Positions 26,287-34,733 of a stretch of 64,000 bases of DNA are shown piece after piece. The notes under the pieces are model-generated. The model was not told the origin of the DNA, did no database searches, and worked only from the letters and a program-made list of their open reading frames with translations. The translations under genes were made by a program, and so were the position numbers. Within the stretch, counting starts at the first letter, position 1. Every line of letters starts with the position of its first letter. This stretch comes from Micromonospora thermarum (GTDB lineage: Bacteria > Actinomycetota > Actinomycetes > Mycobacteriales > Micromonosporaceae): NCBI RefSeq assembly GCF_012034245.1, contig NZ_JAATEO010000006.1, forward strand, positions 62,001 through 126,000. The letters run 5' to 3'.

Positions 26287-26737
26287 CTTTCACCCCCCGG
26301 CCTTCGGTTGGGGACATCTGGTGGTGCTTCGCCGGGTTTGACAAGTTTGCCGGGAATGTCCCAGCGGTTCGCGTCAACGCTCACCCATACGCCTCCGTCG
26401 CGCACGTCTTCGGCGCGGAGCTACTTCTCCCCATCAGGCCGGCGGTCAACCAGCGAGGATGATGTTGTGAAAGGTTGGCGATGCCCGGAAGCGGCGGCGG
26501 CCAGTGTGTGGGCGGCGCGGTGCCTGCGTGGACAGCTCTTAGGCCAACTGGTTAGGCGGCCTGGCAAGGCAGCACCGTAACAGGATCGACCGTGTGCAAG
26601 CTACGGCCGGGCACCGGCGACATCGGTTTTTGGTTCGTCAGGTTTCCCCTCGGCCTCAAAGCGGAAGAATAGGAGATCTTTCCCTAGGTGTCAGGAGGCG
26701 AGCTCAGCGAACCAACAACCGACGCGCAAGGCTCCTG
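26287..26737. other. Gene-free spacer containing one copy of a 29-bp repeat
   Basis: No coding frame in this 450-base stretch has a ribosome site or family pattern. It contains the 29-base sequence at 26625-26653 that recurs at 28208-28236. Confidence 0.5.
26625..26653 (+). repeat. 29-bp dispersed repeat, copy A
   Basis: Matches copy B (28208-28236) at 26 of 29 positions by eye; the shared core is CAGGTTTCCCCTCGG. A weaker relative is seen around 30868-30897. All copies lie in gene-free or decayed DNA on the same strand. Confidence 0.6.
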
Positions 26738-27121
26738 TCAGCCGATGTGCGCGGTGCTGGCGTCGGCAGCGTTCTGGGTCGCGGCTGACGAGACGCTGTG
26801 AGATTCGGGGTCCGGGATGGAGGTTGCCCAGGCGGCCATGGCGTCGAGTACCTCGCGCAGCCGCTGGCCAGCGGCGGTCAACCGGTACTCGACACGTGGA
26901 GGGATTTCGGGGTAGGTGGTGCGGATGACGATGCCGTAGGTCTCGAACTGACGCAGCCGGCTGGTCAGGGTGTGCGGGCTGATGCCGGGCAGGGCCTCGC
27001 GCAGTTCGGTGAAGCGGCGGGGGCCGGGCAGCAGTTCACGCACGATCAGGGTGGCCCACGGCCCGTTGAGCAAAGCGAGGAACCGGGCGACACCGCACTC
27101 GGGCAGGCATGTGACGGTCAT
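26738..27121 (-). CDS. HxlR family transcriptional regulator
   Basis: A 127-residue winged-helix protein with the HxlR pattern: Cys5 and Cys9 at the N-terminus, LALLNGPWATLIVRELLPGP, RFTELREALPGISPHTLTSR, LRQFETYGIVIRTTYPEIPP, VEYRLTAAGQRL. HxlR proteins commonly sense electrophiles or oxidants through the N-terminal cysteine (HypR, YodB). The ATG ends at 27121. It is divergent from an NmrA-type oxidoreductase across a 13-bp inverted repeat, a classic QorR/QorA-like layout. Confidence 0.9.
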   Translation of the reverse strand: MTVTCLPECGVARFLALLNGPWATLIVRELLPGPRRFTELREALPGISPHTLTSRLRQFETYGIVIRTTYPEIPPRVEYRLTAAGQRLREVLDAMAAWATSIPDPESHSVSSAATQNAADASTAHIG

Positions 27122-27133
27122 CTCACGACCATA

Positions 27134-27182
27134 CCCCATTAGTGCAGTTGAAGTAACCGGTGCATCCTGTGCACTAATGGGG
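27134..27182. promoter_or_regulatory. 13-bp inverted repeat in the HxlR/NmrA divergent promoter
   Basis: CCCCATTAGTGCA (27134-27146) and TGCACTAATGGGG (27170-27182) are perfect inverted copies with a 23-base spacer. The right arm ends two bases before the NmrA-type ATG and the left arm is 13 bases from the hxlR ATG, so binding would block both genes. The likely ligand is the HxlR protein (inference). Confidence 0.75.
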
Positions 27183-27184
27183 TC

Positions 27185-28042
27185 ATGACCTACGTGATTC
27201 ATGGCGCCACCGGCGCCCAAGGCACCCCCGTGGCCTCCGCTCTCACCGCCGCAGGCAAGCCCGTGGTCGGTCTGACCCGCAACCCAGATGCTGCCGTACC
27301 CGGGGCGCGAGTGGCGGCCATCGACTACTCCTCCGCGGCGGACTTGACCGAGCTGTACCGGGACGCTGCTGGGGTGTTCGTACACCTGCCGGTGACCACC
27401 GAGGAAGCCCGTCGGGCCTATGCGCGCAACATCGTCGCCGCCGTCCGTGCGGCCCAGCCAGCACGAGTCGTGTTCTCCACCAGCGGTTATGCCCTCGGCA
27501 GCGGCGACGACGACGATCCCGCGCGGGGTGCAGTCGTGACCCTGTTCCGCGGACTGGCCGACAGCGGAGTGTCCTATGCGGCGATCGCGCCGGAGCTGTT
27601 CCTGGAGAACCTGCTGATGCCGGATCTCATCGCGGCGGTCCGCGAGCAGGGTGTGCTGCGCTACCCGCTGCCAGCCGACTTCCGCGTCTCGTGGGCCTCA
27701 CATCTGGACATCGCCGACGTCGCGGTCGCGTTGTTCGAGCAGCCGGAGGTGAGCGGCGTGGTCTCCGTCGGGCAGTACCCGGCGATCACCGGACCGGACC
27801 TGGCCGAAGCGTTCGGTACCCGGCTCGGCCGCGACGTGGCCTACGAGGCGTTGGATCCCACGGCGTTCCGCGCGTTCCTCATCCCCATGATCGGGGAAGG
27901 ACCCGCCGCAGACATCGCCGACAGCTACCGTGCCATGGCCGCGCTCCCGGACCGCTCGATCGCACCCGAACGCTCAGCCCAGAAATTGCTCGGCGTGACT
28001 CCCCGGACTCCTGGCCAGTGGCTGGCCGATATCGGCTTGTGA
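27185..28042 (+). CDS. NmrA-like NAD(P)H-binding oxidoreductase
   Basis: A 285-residue Rossmann protein: YVIHGATGAQGTPVASALTAAGK (GxxGxxG nucleotide loop), VVGLTRNP, DAAGVFVHLPVTTEEAR, then the NmrA-type fold with SWASHLDIADVAVALFEQPE. The family includes QorA-type quinone oxidoreductases and redox sensors. The ATG follows the operator arm by two bases, leaving only GGGG as a ribosome site, so a leaderless mRNA is possible. Control by the divergent HxlR protein suggests a quinone or electrophile stress response. Confidence 0.88.
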   Translation: MTYVIHGATGAQGTPVASALTAAGKPVVGLTRNPDAAVPGARVAAIDYSSAADLTELYRDAAGVFVHLPVTTEEARRAYARNIVAAVRAAQPARVVFSTSGYALGSGDDDDPARGAVVTLFRGLADSGVSYAAIAPELFLENLLMPDLIAAVREQGVLRYPLPADFRVSWASHLDIADVAVALFEQPEVSGVVSVGQYPAITGPDLAEAFGTRLGRDVAYEALDPTAFRAFLIPMIGEGPAADIADSYRAMAALPDRSIAPERSAQKLLGVTPRTPGQWLADIGL

Positions 28043-28207
28043 GCCCTCGCCGCCGGGGCCCAGCCCGAGCAGGTCGCCCGAGTCGATCGGCTCAGGCTGG
28101 CCCCGGCGGCGAAACGGCGCATCGGCGCCCATGCCGCCAATCGGAACCGGCTGGGCGGTGGTGCGATCCATGTTGGACAGTCATCGCGTGGCCGCCAGTA
28201 GCCGACC

Positions 28208-28236
28208 GGTTGTCGGTTCGCCAGGTTTCCCCTCGG
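28208..28236 (+). repeat. 29-bp dispersed repeat, copy B
   Basis: Second copy of the repeat at 26625-26653, differing at three positions. It sits in the gene-poor stretch following the NmrA gene. Confidence 0.6.
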
Positions 28237-28372
28237 TGGCATATCCGAATAATCGGACACCTTGTCGCATATCATCAAGGGCAACCACGGAGAACCAAGA
28301 ACCGCTCCTGGCAGAGCTGTGTCCCCGTAGAACGCCAAGCCGGCTCGTTGGGTGGCATGCCGGCAATGCCGC

Positions 28373-28622
28373 CTACCTCGGCTGTTCCGCCGCCGACCCG
28401 CAGATCCTGCTGGTCGTACACCGCTTTCGGAGCCAGATGCCGAACCGGTCCGGCGCGGGTTGGCCGAGGTGGTCGGTGACCCATGCTTCGGTGGCGTTGG
28501 CCTCGTCCTGGTAGTCGCCGTAGCGGCTGAGGCGGGCACGGTTGCGGTCAGGACGCGGTAATAGGTAGACGTGTCCGTAACGGTGAGTTCGTTGAGGACG
28601 AGGCCGGCGATCGGCGTGATCA
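28373..28622 (-). pseudogene. Gene debris of unknown origin, frameshifted
   Basis: Two adjacent minus-strand frames carry protein-like sequence that joins with a frameshift near 28540: LITPIAGLVLNELTVTD, then RLSRYGDYQDEANATEAW and HLGQPAPDRFGIWLRKR, ending at TAG (28375-28373). I do not recognise the family. It is best read as a relic. Confidence 0.35.
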
Positions 28623-28669
28623 GGCGCCTGACTGCGGGGGGCTGCGGCTGGTGCCGGCGGGTTGGGGCG

Positions 28670-29035
28670 TCATGCTGCCACCGCGTCGGCGGGTCGTTCG
28701 AAGAGGTGCCCGTCGCGGAAGGTGGCGCCGACGCGGACCAGGGCGACCAGGTGCGGTGCGTTGACTGCCCGCCAGCGTTGTTGGGCGGGCTCGATGAGCT
28801 TGAACGCCATGGCCAGCCCGGCGGCGCGGCTGCCCGGGCCTTTGGTGACACGGGTGCGGTGTGCGCACCGTGGCGAAGGTCGACTCGATCGGGTTCGAGG
28901 TGCGCAACTGGATCCAGTGCTCCGCCGGGTAGTCGTAGAAGGCCAGCAGCACGTCCAGGTCGTCGGTGATCTTTGCGGTCGCCTTGGGCAACCTTACCCC
29001 GTACGTTGGTGAACGCCTTCGCAGCGGCGTGGGCG
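28670..29035 (-). mobile_element. IS256-type transposase, C-terminal remnant
   Basis: The minus strand encodes the C-terminus of an IS256/mutator-family transposase over several frames: AAAKAFTNVRG, then PKATAKITDDLDVLLAFYDY and PAEHWIQLRTSNPIESTF, then after a shift at ~28865 VTKGPGSRAAGLAMAFKLIE and VNAPHLVALVRVGATFRDGH, with stop at 28672-28670. It includes the last conserved acidic-domain residues but the N-terminal two thirds and terminal inverted repeats are absent. A dead element. Confidence 0.8.
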
Positions 29036-29217
29036 TGCGGATAGCCCGTTCGCCCATCCCCATCGCCGCGTCGGCGGTAGCGTCATTTCTGATGGTGCCT
29101 GTCTTGAGCCCGCTGGACGGGCCTGCGGCGAGCGTCATCGCCTCGGCCGCCGCCGGTGCCCTCGTCGAGCAGCGGCCTGAGCACAGTCTTGGTTGCACTC
29201 GCCTTGAGGAGCATGGC

Positions 29218-30054
29218 ATGGCACACGTAGCGGTGGGCGAGGAGAACGGCGCCCCGATTCAGCTGTACTACGAGGACTACGGTTCCGGACGGCCAGTGGT
29301 GTTGATACATGGGTGGCCGCTGAGCGGGCGCTCCTGGGAGAAGCAGGTGCCCGCCCTGGTCGACGACGGTTACCGCGTCATCGCGTACGACCGCCGCGGG
29401 TTCGGTGCCTCCTCCCGACCGTGGGAGGGGTACGACTATGACACCTTCGCCGCCGACCTGCACACCCTTCTGGAACACCTGGATCTGACGGACGTGGCGT
29501 TGGTCGGCTTCTCGATGGGCGGCGGCGAAGTGGCCCGCTACGTCGGCCGGTACGGCACCGACCGAGTCACCAGGGCAGTGTTCGCGGCAGCGATCCCGCC
29601 TTACCTGTACAAGACCAACGACAACCCCGACGGCGGAATCGACGACGCGACGCTCACCGCGTTCCACGACGGCATCCGAGCGGACCGGTTTGCCTTCGTG
29701 GACCAGTTCGTGACGAACTTCTTCGCTGTGCGCGGCCGCACCGACCTGGTCAGCGAATCGTTGCGGCTGGCCAATGTCGCCATCGCCGCCGGCGCCTCGC
29801 CGAAGGGCACGCTGGACTGCACGACCGCGTTCAGCAAGACCGATTTCCGGCAGGACCTGCAGGCGTTCACCATCCCGACGCTGGTGATCCACGGCGACTC
29901 CGACGCCATCGTGCCGTTCGAAGTAAGCGGCCGGCGCACCGCCGAAGCCATCAAGGAGAGCAGGCGGGTCGTCGTGCCCGACGCGCCGCACGGCCTCAAC
30001 GTCACCCATGCCGACGTCTTCAACGCCGAACTGCTGACCTTTCTACGCACCTAA
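29218..30054 (+). CDS. Alpha/beta hydrolase, non-heme haloperoxidase type
   Basis: A 278-residue hydrolase of the cofactor-free chloroperoxidase/esterase group: oxyanion HGWPLSGRSW, YDRRGFGASSRPWEGYDY, nucleophile elbow GFSMGGGEVARY with Ser99, the acid in VIHGDSDAIVPFE and the His in APHGLNVTH. Members hydrolyse esters and can form peracids that halogenate. ATG at 29218 follows GAGGAG. Immediately upstream DNA is IS256 debris, so it may have been brought in or left alone by transposition. Confidence 0.9.
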   Translation: MAHVAVGEENGAPIQLYYEDYGSGRPVVLIHGWPLSGRSWEKQVPALVDDGYRVIAYDRRGFGASSRPWEGYDYDTFAADLHTLLEHLDLTDVALVGFSMGGGEVARYVGRYGTDRVTRAVFAAAIPPYLYKTNDNPDGGIDDATLTAFHDGIRADRFAFVDQFVTNFFAVRGRTDLVSESLRLANVAIAAGASPKGTLDCTTAFSKTDFRQDLQAFTIPTLVIHGDSDAIVPFEVSGRRTAEAIKESRRVVVPDAPHGLNVTHADVFNAELLTFLRT

Positions 30055-30783
30055 CGAGGTTACGAGCGCTCACCGCGCGGGCGGGCTGGTCCTGACCTAC
30101 CGGGCTCGACCTCAAGGGACCATCCGCCGCCGGCGGACGTGTTCGCTACGCTGCCGGGCCGTGCAGGCATTCAGACCGTCTTGTCCAGCAGGAACTTTGC
30201 CGCGATGCGAGCCTGCCGGGCCGAGTCGCCGACCCGGCGGACGCGGTGTTCAGGCCCTCAGGCATCTCGATGTACGCCGGGCCAGACGCGGGCTTGGCGC
30301 TATCAAGGCACCCCGCAGCCGGGCGGTGCGACCGCGAGCCGCCACGCTCGCTGACGGCAGCGCGATTCCGCCCGGCTGGAGATAGCGGGCGCGGGTGACA
30401 GTGACCCCGGAGGACGTACCCGCTGGTCCCGGCGGTGATTAATAGCTGGTGGCGTTTGGGCCTGCGCCCGATCCACCTGCCCGGCATTCCTCGTGAGTGT
30501 CTATAGCCGGGGTGAGGTGGCGACTAGTTGGACGCCGTAGTGCCCGGCCGTGTAGAGATTTGCGAGCGCGGGCAGCACGTGTCGGTCGGCGTCCGCACTG
30601 CACGGTAACGCCTGCAGGTCGAACATCGCGTTCTGTGCCCACAGTACGTCGAACCACCCAGCGATGAGCAGGACGGCTCCGAACGCTGGCGGCGACTATC
30701 AGTCGCACAACGGCACCCTAGTGATTCGGTGTTCCGAGCGGCAACGCTGCCCGCATTATCCTGCCGGCCGCGGATGCGGGGGC
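30055..30783. other. Gene-poor region with decayed coding traces
   Basis: No intact gene is seen. On the minus strand between ~30690 and 30510 a coherent ~55-residue stretch (VLLIAGWFDVLWAQNAMFDL, RHVLPALANLYTAGHYGVQL) has no start and ends without context; another short tail at ~30230-30177 reads QARIAAKFLLDKTV. Both look like relics of unknown genes. Confidence 0.35.
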
Positions 30784-31134
30784 TCAACGCCTACTCACGT
30801 CCAGAGGGCCGCCTCGTGGTCGAGATCGCCTTCCCGCTGCACAGCCACCCACCGGGAACCTGATACCGGTTCTTGGTTCATCACGTTTCTCCTCCGGCAC
30901 CTGCTGGAACCAGATCCGCGGCCCCCGTCCTGCGGGATCGACGATGGACTCCGACAGTTCCCCGGCGCCAGGGGGCAACTCGTCCTCGGGCACGCCCATG
31001 TCGACCCAGTAGTCCCGCCACGTCTCGTGGCCGCCCGGTGGCGCCTCGGGCACGTATCCCAGCGCTTCTGCCCAGAAGGGGACCAGAAGACGGGGGCCGT
31101 TGCAGTCGATCACCAGTTGCAACGTCATCTCCAT
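30784..31134 (-). pseudogene. VOC-family protein with degraded C-terminus
   Basis: ATG at 31134 starts a VOC module (LQLVIDCNGPRLLVPFWAEAL, WRDYWVDMGVP, IVDPAGRGPRIWFQQVPE). After ~residue 82 the sequence becomes Arg/Gly-rich and loses the expected second half (no HLDL or final GNEFC block). The alternate frame near the end reads AVQREGDLDHEAALWT. The gene is probably truncated and frameshifted. Confidence 0.55.
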
Positions 31135-31172
31135 GCCTGGCCCCTCTCAGGCGGCTACGACAGGCACCCGCG

Positions 31173-32267
31173 TCAAGCGTCCGTGATCAAGACGTGGTTG
31201 GTGCGCCGTGCCTCGGGCTGAAACATGGTCAGCAGGCTCTCGCCCTCGGCGACGACGGCGTCGCGCTCGCCCGTCGTGAGCGCGCGCAGCGGCGTGATCC
31301 GCAACGTCGCCGCGCTGTCGTCGGCGGTGACCGCCCAGGTGCCCGCGACCCGGCCGTCGACCAGCAGGAACCGGGCACCCGTGACGCTCAACCCGCGATG
31401 CTCGGTGTCGATGACACGGCTGCGGTCGTCGTAGCCCAGCACCGCGTTGTCGAACGCCGGCAGGAAGCGCGGCGGAGCCGGGGTCTCCGGGTCGGGCAGC
31501 GCTCCGTCGGGCACGTCGAGCAGTTCGCGGCCGCGCCCGTCGCGGAACGTCCGCAACCGCGGTCGCAACCGTTGGACGGACTCCCGCAGCCCGCTCAGCC
31601 CCGACCAGGCGCGGATGTCAGCGCTGGCCGCCGGGCCGTAGGCGGCGAGGTAGCGCAGGACCAGCGCGTCGACGCTGGCCGGCGACTCCGGCTCCAGCGG
31701 GCGGCCCAGCCACGCCTCGATCGTCGTGTTGTACGCGGCGCCGCGCTCGCCCCAGACACCGCGGGGTGGCACCTGCACGAGGGGCACGAGTGTGCTGAGC
31801 GCGTCACCCAGCGAACGCGGCTCCACCCCCGGCCAGCGGTCGGCGATCGCGCGGGCCGCCTCGGTCAGCATGCGCGGCCGCTCCTCGAACAGCGGCCGGC
31901 CCAGTGTCGCCAGCTCGTCGAGGTCGACACCGGGCAGCACCCGGCGCAACGTCGACCACATGCGTGAGACCAGCATGGCGTGGTGCACGGGCCGCAGCGC
32001 GAGGCAGTCGCGCGCGGTCACCAGGTGCAGGGTGCGGCGCATCAGCAGCGTGCGGACCGCCCGGCGGTTCAACAGCAGCTCGGCCAGCGCCGGCGGCTGG
32101 AAGCCGGCCAGCCGGCTCCACAACCCGACGTACGGCTCCAGTGGCTCCTGCGCCTGCAACCCCACCAGGTGCTCGAGGGCGTCGGCGACCGGCATGTCGT
32201 GCCGCTGCAGCAGGAGCTGGCGGGCCAGAAGCGCCCGGTTGAGGGCGCGGCGGTCGAGCACGCTCAT
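31173..32267 (-). CDS. Winged-helix DNA-binding protein, HTH_42/AlkZ-like
   Basis: A 364-residue protein of the HTH_42 (DUF1006) superfamily, which includes AlkZ DNA glycosylases acting on interstrand crosslinks. It has the QxQ-type motif LVGLQAQEP near residue 42, TLLMRRTLHLVTARDCLALR, tandem winged helices and the C-terminal PAFDNAVLGYDDRSRVID and FLLVDGRVAGTWAV blocks. Start is the internal ATG at 32267 where homology begins. Substrate uncertain. It stands alone between the VOC relic and a terminator. Confidence 0.85.
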   Translation of the reverse strand: MSVLDRRALNRALLARQLLLQRHDMPVADALEHLVGLQAQEPLEPYVGLWSRLAGFQPPALAELLLNRRAVRTLLMRRTLHLVTARDCLALRPVHHAMLVSRMWSTLRRVLPGVDLDELATLGRPLFEERPRMLTEAARAIADRWPGVEPRSLGDALSTLVPLVQVPPRGVWGERGAAYNTTIEAWLGRPLEPESPASVDALVLRYLAAYGPAASADIRAWSGLSGLRESVQRLRPRLRTFRDGRGRELLDVPDGALPDPETPAPPRFLPAFDNAVLGYDDRSRVIDTEHRGLSVTGARFLLVDGRVAGTWAVTADDSAATLRITPLRALTTGERDAVVAEGESLLTMFQPEARRTNHVLITDA

Positions 32268-32331
32268 GGCGGTGACGCTATCGCCCACGCCAGACACTCT
32301 CCCCCTCCGACGTCGCCCAGTGGAGTCCGAA

Positions 32332-32366
32332 AGAGGCCTGACCCCTAGGTTCGGGGGCCTGCCTCT
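32332..32366 (-). terminator. Imperfect hairpin after the second DUF397 gene
   Basis: AGAGGC (32332-32337) pairs with GCCTCT (32361-32366), extended inward by C/G-rich pairs with a mismatch. It lies 18 bases beyond the DUF397 stop. Confidence 0.5.
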
Positions 32367-32383
32367 TCCTCACCGCAGAGCTG

Positions 32384-32572
32384 TCAGAAGTCTTGACCGG
32401 CGCGGACGCTGGCGACGAACGCGTCCCACTCCTGCGCGTTGAACACGACCTGCATGTGCGGCTGCTGCGAGTTGCGCACGATCCGGTTCTGCTTCGTATC
32501 GACGGCAACCTCCACGCAGTTGGGACCACTGTTGTCGCAGCGGTTGGGGCGGACGAACGTAAGCTCCTGCAT
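32384..32572 (-). CDS. DUF397 domain protein (orphan copy)
   Basis: A 62-residue protein with DUF397 features: FVRPNRCDNSGPNCVEVAVD, then VRNSQQPHMQVVFNAQEWDA and FVASVRAG. The ATG ends at 32572 with AAGGAG-like purines upstream (GGAGACACGTC). Unlike the copy at 23219 it has no XRE partner next to it. Confidence 0.85.
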   Translation of the reverse strand: MQELTFVRPNRCDNSGPNCVEVAVDTKQNRIVRNSQQPHMQVVFNAQEWDAFVASVRAGQDF

Positions 32573-32883
32573 GACGTGTCTCCTTGGAATCACCAGCCGT
32601 CGTTGACGGCCGGTCGGTACTGGGGTCATCGATGCAGGCGACGAACCGCGTGAAAACGTCACTGAGGCCCGTAGGCAGGCCGAGACGGCTGCCGCCGGGC
32701 CGGCCTTACCGGGCGACAGCGGTCTTGATCCCGTCGGACACCCGGATTTGAGTGAGGGGGCCATCACCCGGTTCGCCCTCTACGACCAAGCCTTGCTACC
32801 CCGCCCTGTCCGCACCACGCTCTGCCCTGGTGGGCGATGTAGCAGGGCGGCAGACGAGGCGTGCGGCGCGTTGGCTGCCGGCC

Positions 32884-33551
32884 GTGACTTTGAAGATCAT
32901 CAGCCGGATCGGCGCGACAAGCTGCGGGGCGCTGCTCGCATTGTCCGGCTGCACGTCCCCCGACCGCGACGACTCCCCCACCTCACCGACAGCCGTGCCA
33001 CCGACGGTCCGGCCGGCACGGCGGGCACCTCGCGATCCGCGCGGGAGTCGGAGGAGATTCCGCCGCTGACCCAGCAGCGGTGGTGGACGTGGGCCGCTGC
33101 GGAGCCGACTGCCACGAACCCGGTCGCCGACCGCCTCGGCGACCACTGCGCCCGCAACCAGCGCGCCGACGTATGGTTCGCCGCCGGCACCTTCGGCGGT
33201 CGCGTGACGCGGCGCTGCACCCTGCCGGCGGGCCGGCCGATCGTCGCCCCACTTGTCAACCAGGTCACCACCGACGAGGCCGACTACGACGACTTTCTCG
33301 AGGCCGCGGACGGCTGGCGGTGATGGCCGGGAACGGGTGACACCGGAGAAACTCACCAGCGAGCGGGTCCGGTTCGATGTCGCGGCCGGAAGCCCGCTCT
33401 TCGACTCCGAGGGCGGCCCCTTCCCGGGCGTGGCGTGCGGCCTGTGGATCGCCCTCCCGCCCCCGGAAGCCGGAGAGCACCAACTCGTCATCCGAGGCAG
33501 GGCCGGCGATTCCAGGTCTGGGTCGAGTACGTGCTCGAGGTACAGCCTTAG
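32884..33551 (+). pseudogene. Lipoprotein gene broken by several frameshifts
   Basis: GTG at 32884 gives a lipoprotein signal peptide (IISRIGATSCGALLALSGC, lipobox LSGC). The sequence then moves into a second frame at ~33000-33050 (QQRWWTWAAAEPTATNPVAD, HCARNQRADVWFAAGTFGG, LPAGRPIVAPLVN), a third at ~33320 (VRFDVAAGSPLFDSEGGPFP, GVACGLWIALPPPEAGEHQL) and a fourth at ~33508 (FQVWVEYVLEV) ending at TAG 33549-33551. Together these reconstruct a typical actinomycete secreted protein of unknown function. Three or more shifts mean either old decay or poor sequence. Confidence 0.7.
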
Positions 33552-33796
33552 CCGGACCCCGGGCGGTCACACGTAGTTGCGGACCGTCTCTGCGGACAGC
33601 CCGAGCCACGGAAAGCTTGCATCGGCTTTCTTACACACCCTCGCCCGGCCGCTGTCGGGCCTGCCAAGATGCCCTCAGAAAGATCGCGAAGCGTCTCTCA
33701 GCTCCGGTCGTAGCCCGAGCACCCGTGCTGGTCACGCCACGACGTGGCCGTGTCCCGGGTGCGCGGCGTTTGGAAGCGGCACTGGCGGGAGGGCCG

Positions 33797-34513
33797 GTGG
33801 GTGGTACATCGGTAACTCAAGCCCGGCACGTGCGCGTCGAGGTACTGCACCGCTTCCGCGTGCTGGTCGACGGACGGTTCGTCGCGCTGTCCGAGGGCAG
33901 TCAACGGTTGATCGGCTGCCTGGCCGTCGCCGACCAACCCCGCCCTCGGACCACCCTGGCCGGAACACTGTGGCCGGAGCGCAGCGAGCGCGACGCGCAC
34001 GCGTCGCTGCGGCAGGCGCTGTGGCGGCTCAACCGGCACGTGTCCGGGTTGCTGGAGCAGGAGAACCAGCACATCGGGCTGGCCCGGGGCACCGAGGTCG
34101 ACCTGCACGAAATCTACCGGCTCTCCGAGGCGGTCTCCGAGAGCGACCCGGGAGTGAACCGGCAGGCGGTACGCCTCCTGGAGGGCGACCTGCTGCCGGA
34201 GTGGTCGTACGACTGGCTGGACGGTCACCGCGAGTCGCTGCGCCAGGTGCGGCTGCACACGCTGGAGGCACTGGCGCGCAACGACCTGAACGCCGGCCGT
34301 ACCGCGACCGCCCTGGTGGCCGCGCTCGCCGCGGTGGGCCTCGACCAGTTGCGGGAGAGCGCCCAACGGATCGTGATCGCCGCTCACCTCGCCGAAGGCA
34401 ACACGGCGGAGGCGGTCCGCCAGTACATCCGCTTCCGGGACCTGTTGTGGGACGAGTTGCAGCTGCGACCCAGCCGCCAGCTCCAGGAGATGCTGCCCGA
34501 CGTGGCCAGCTGA
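33797..34513 (+). CDS. SARP/BTAD-type transcriptional regulator at the head of the eCIS cluster
   Basis: A 238-residue protein with a short OmpR-like winged helix (VEVLHRFRVLVDGRFVALS, LAGTLWPERSERDAHASLRQ, ALWRLN) followed by a bacterial transcriptional activation domain (LLPEWSYDWLDGHRESLRQV, LEALARNDLNAGRTATAL, AHLAEGNTAEAVRQYIRFRD). GTG 33797 has GGGAGGG four bases upstream. It lies 220 bases before the sheath gene on the same strand, so it is probably a pathway-specific activator of the particle. The GATCCTTCC repeats at 34535-34567 are candidate sites. Confidence 0.88.
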   Translation: MGGTSVTQARHVRVEVLHRFRVLVDGRFVALSEGSQRLIGCLAVADQPRPRTTLAGTLWPERSERDAHASLRQALWRLNRHVSGLLEQENQHIGLARGTEVDLHEIYRLSEAVSESDPGVNRQAVRLLEGDLLPEWSYDWLDGHRESLRQVRLHTLEALARNDLNAGRTATALVAALAAVGLDQLRESAQRIVIAAHLAEGNTAEAVRQYIRFRDLLWDELQLRPSRQLQEMLPDVAS

Positions 34514-34534
34514 CCCACGCGCACCCGCCCGGCT

Positions 34535-34601
34535 GATCCTTCCCTCGACCACGCGGTCGATCCTTCCTGCCCTTTCGGCCGTCGCCGGCTCGGCGTACCG
34601 T
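34535..34601 (+). promoter_or_regulatory. Direct repeats and -10 box before the eCIS sheath gene
   Basis: GATCCTTCC occurs at 34535-34543 and 34559-34567 (24 bases apart). TACCGT at 34596-34601 can serve as -10; the same hexamer is used before the alr operon. SARP activators bind direct repeats upstream of -10, so this is the likely operon promoter (inference). Confidence 0.45.
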
Positions 34602-34733
34602 CCCGACCCGGGATGCTCGCTGTCCGTCGAAGCTCGGCGCGTGCGTCCGCGGAGACGCGCCGACAACGCGCGCGCGACGGCCCGGCCACGATCGGGAGAC
34701 GGGCCGACGACGATCGCCGACGAGAATCCGCCC

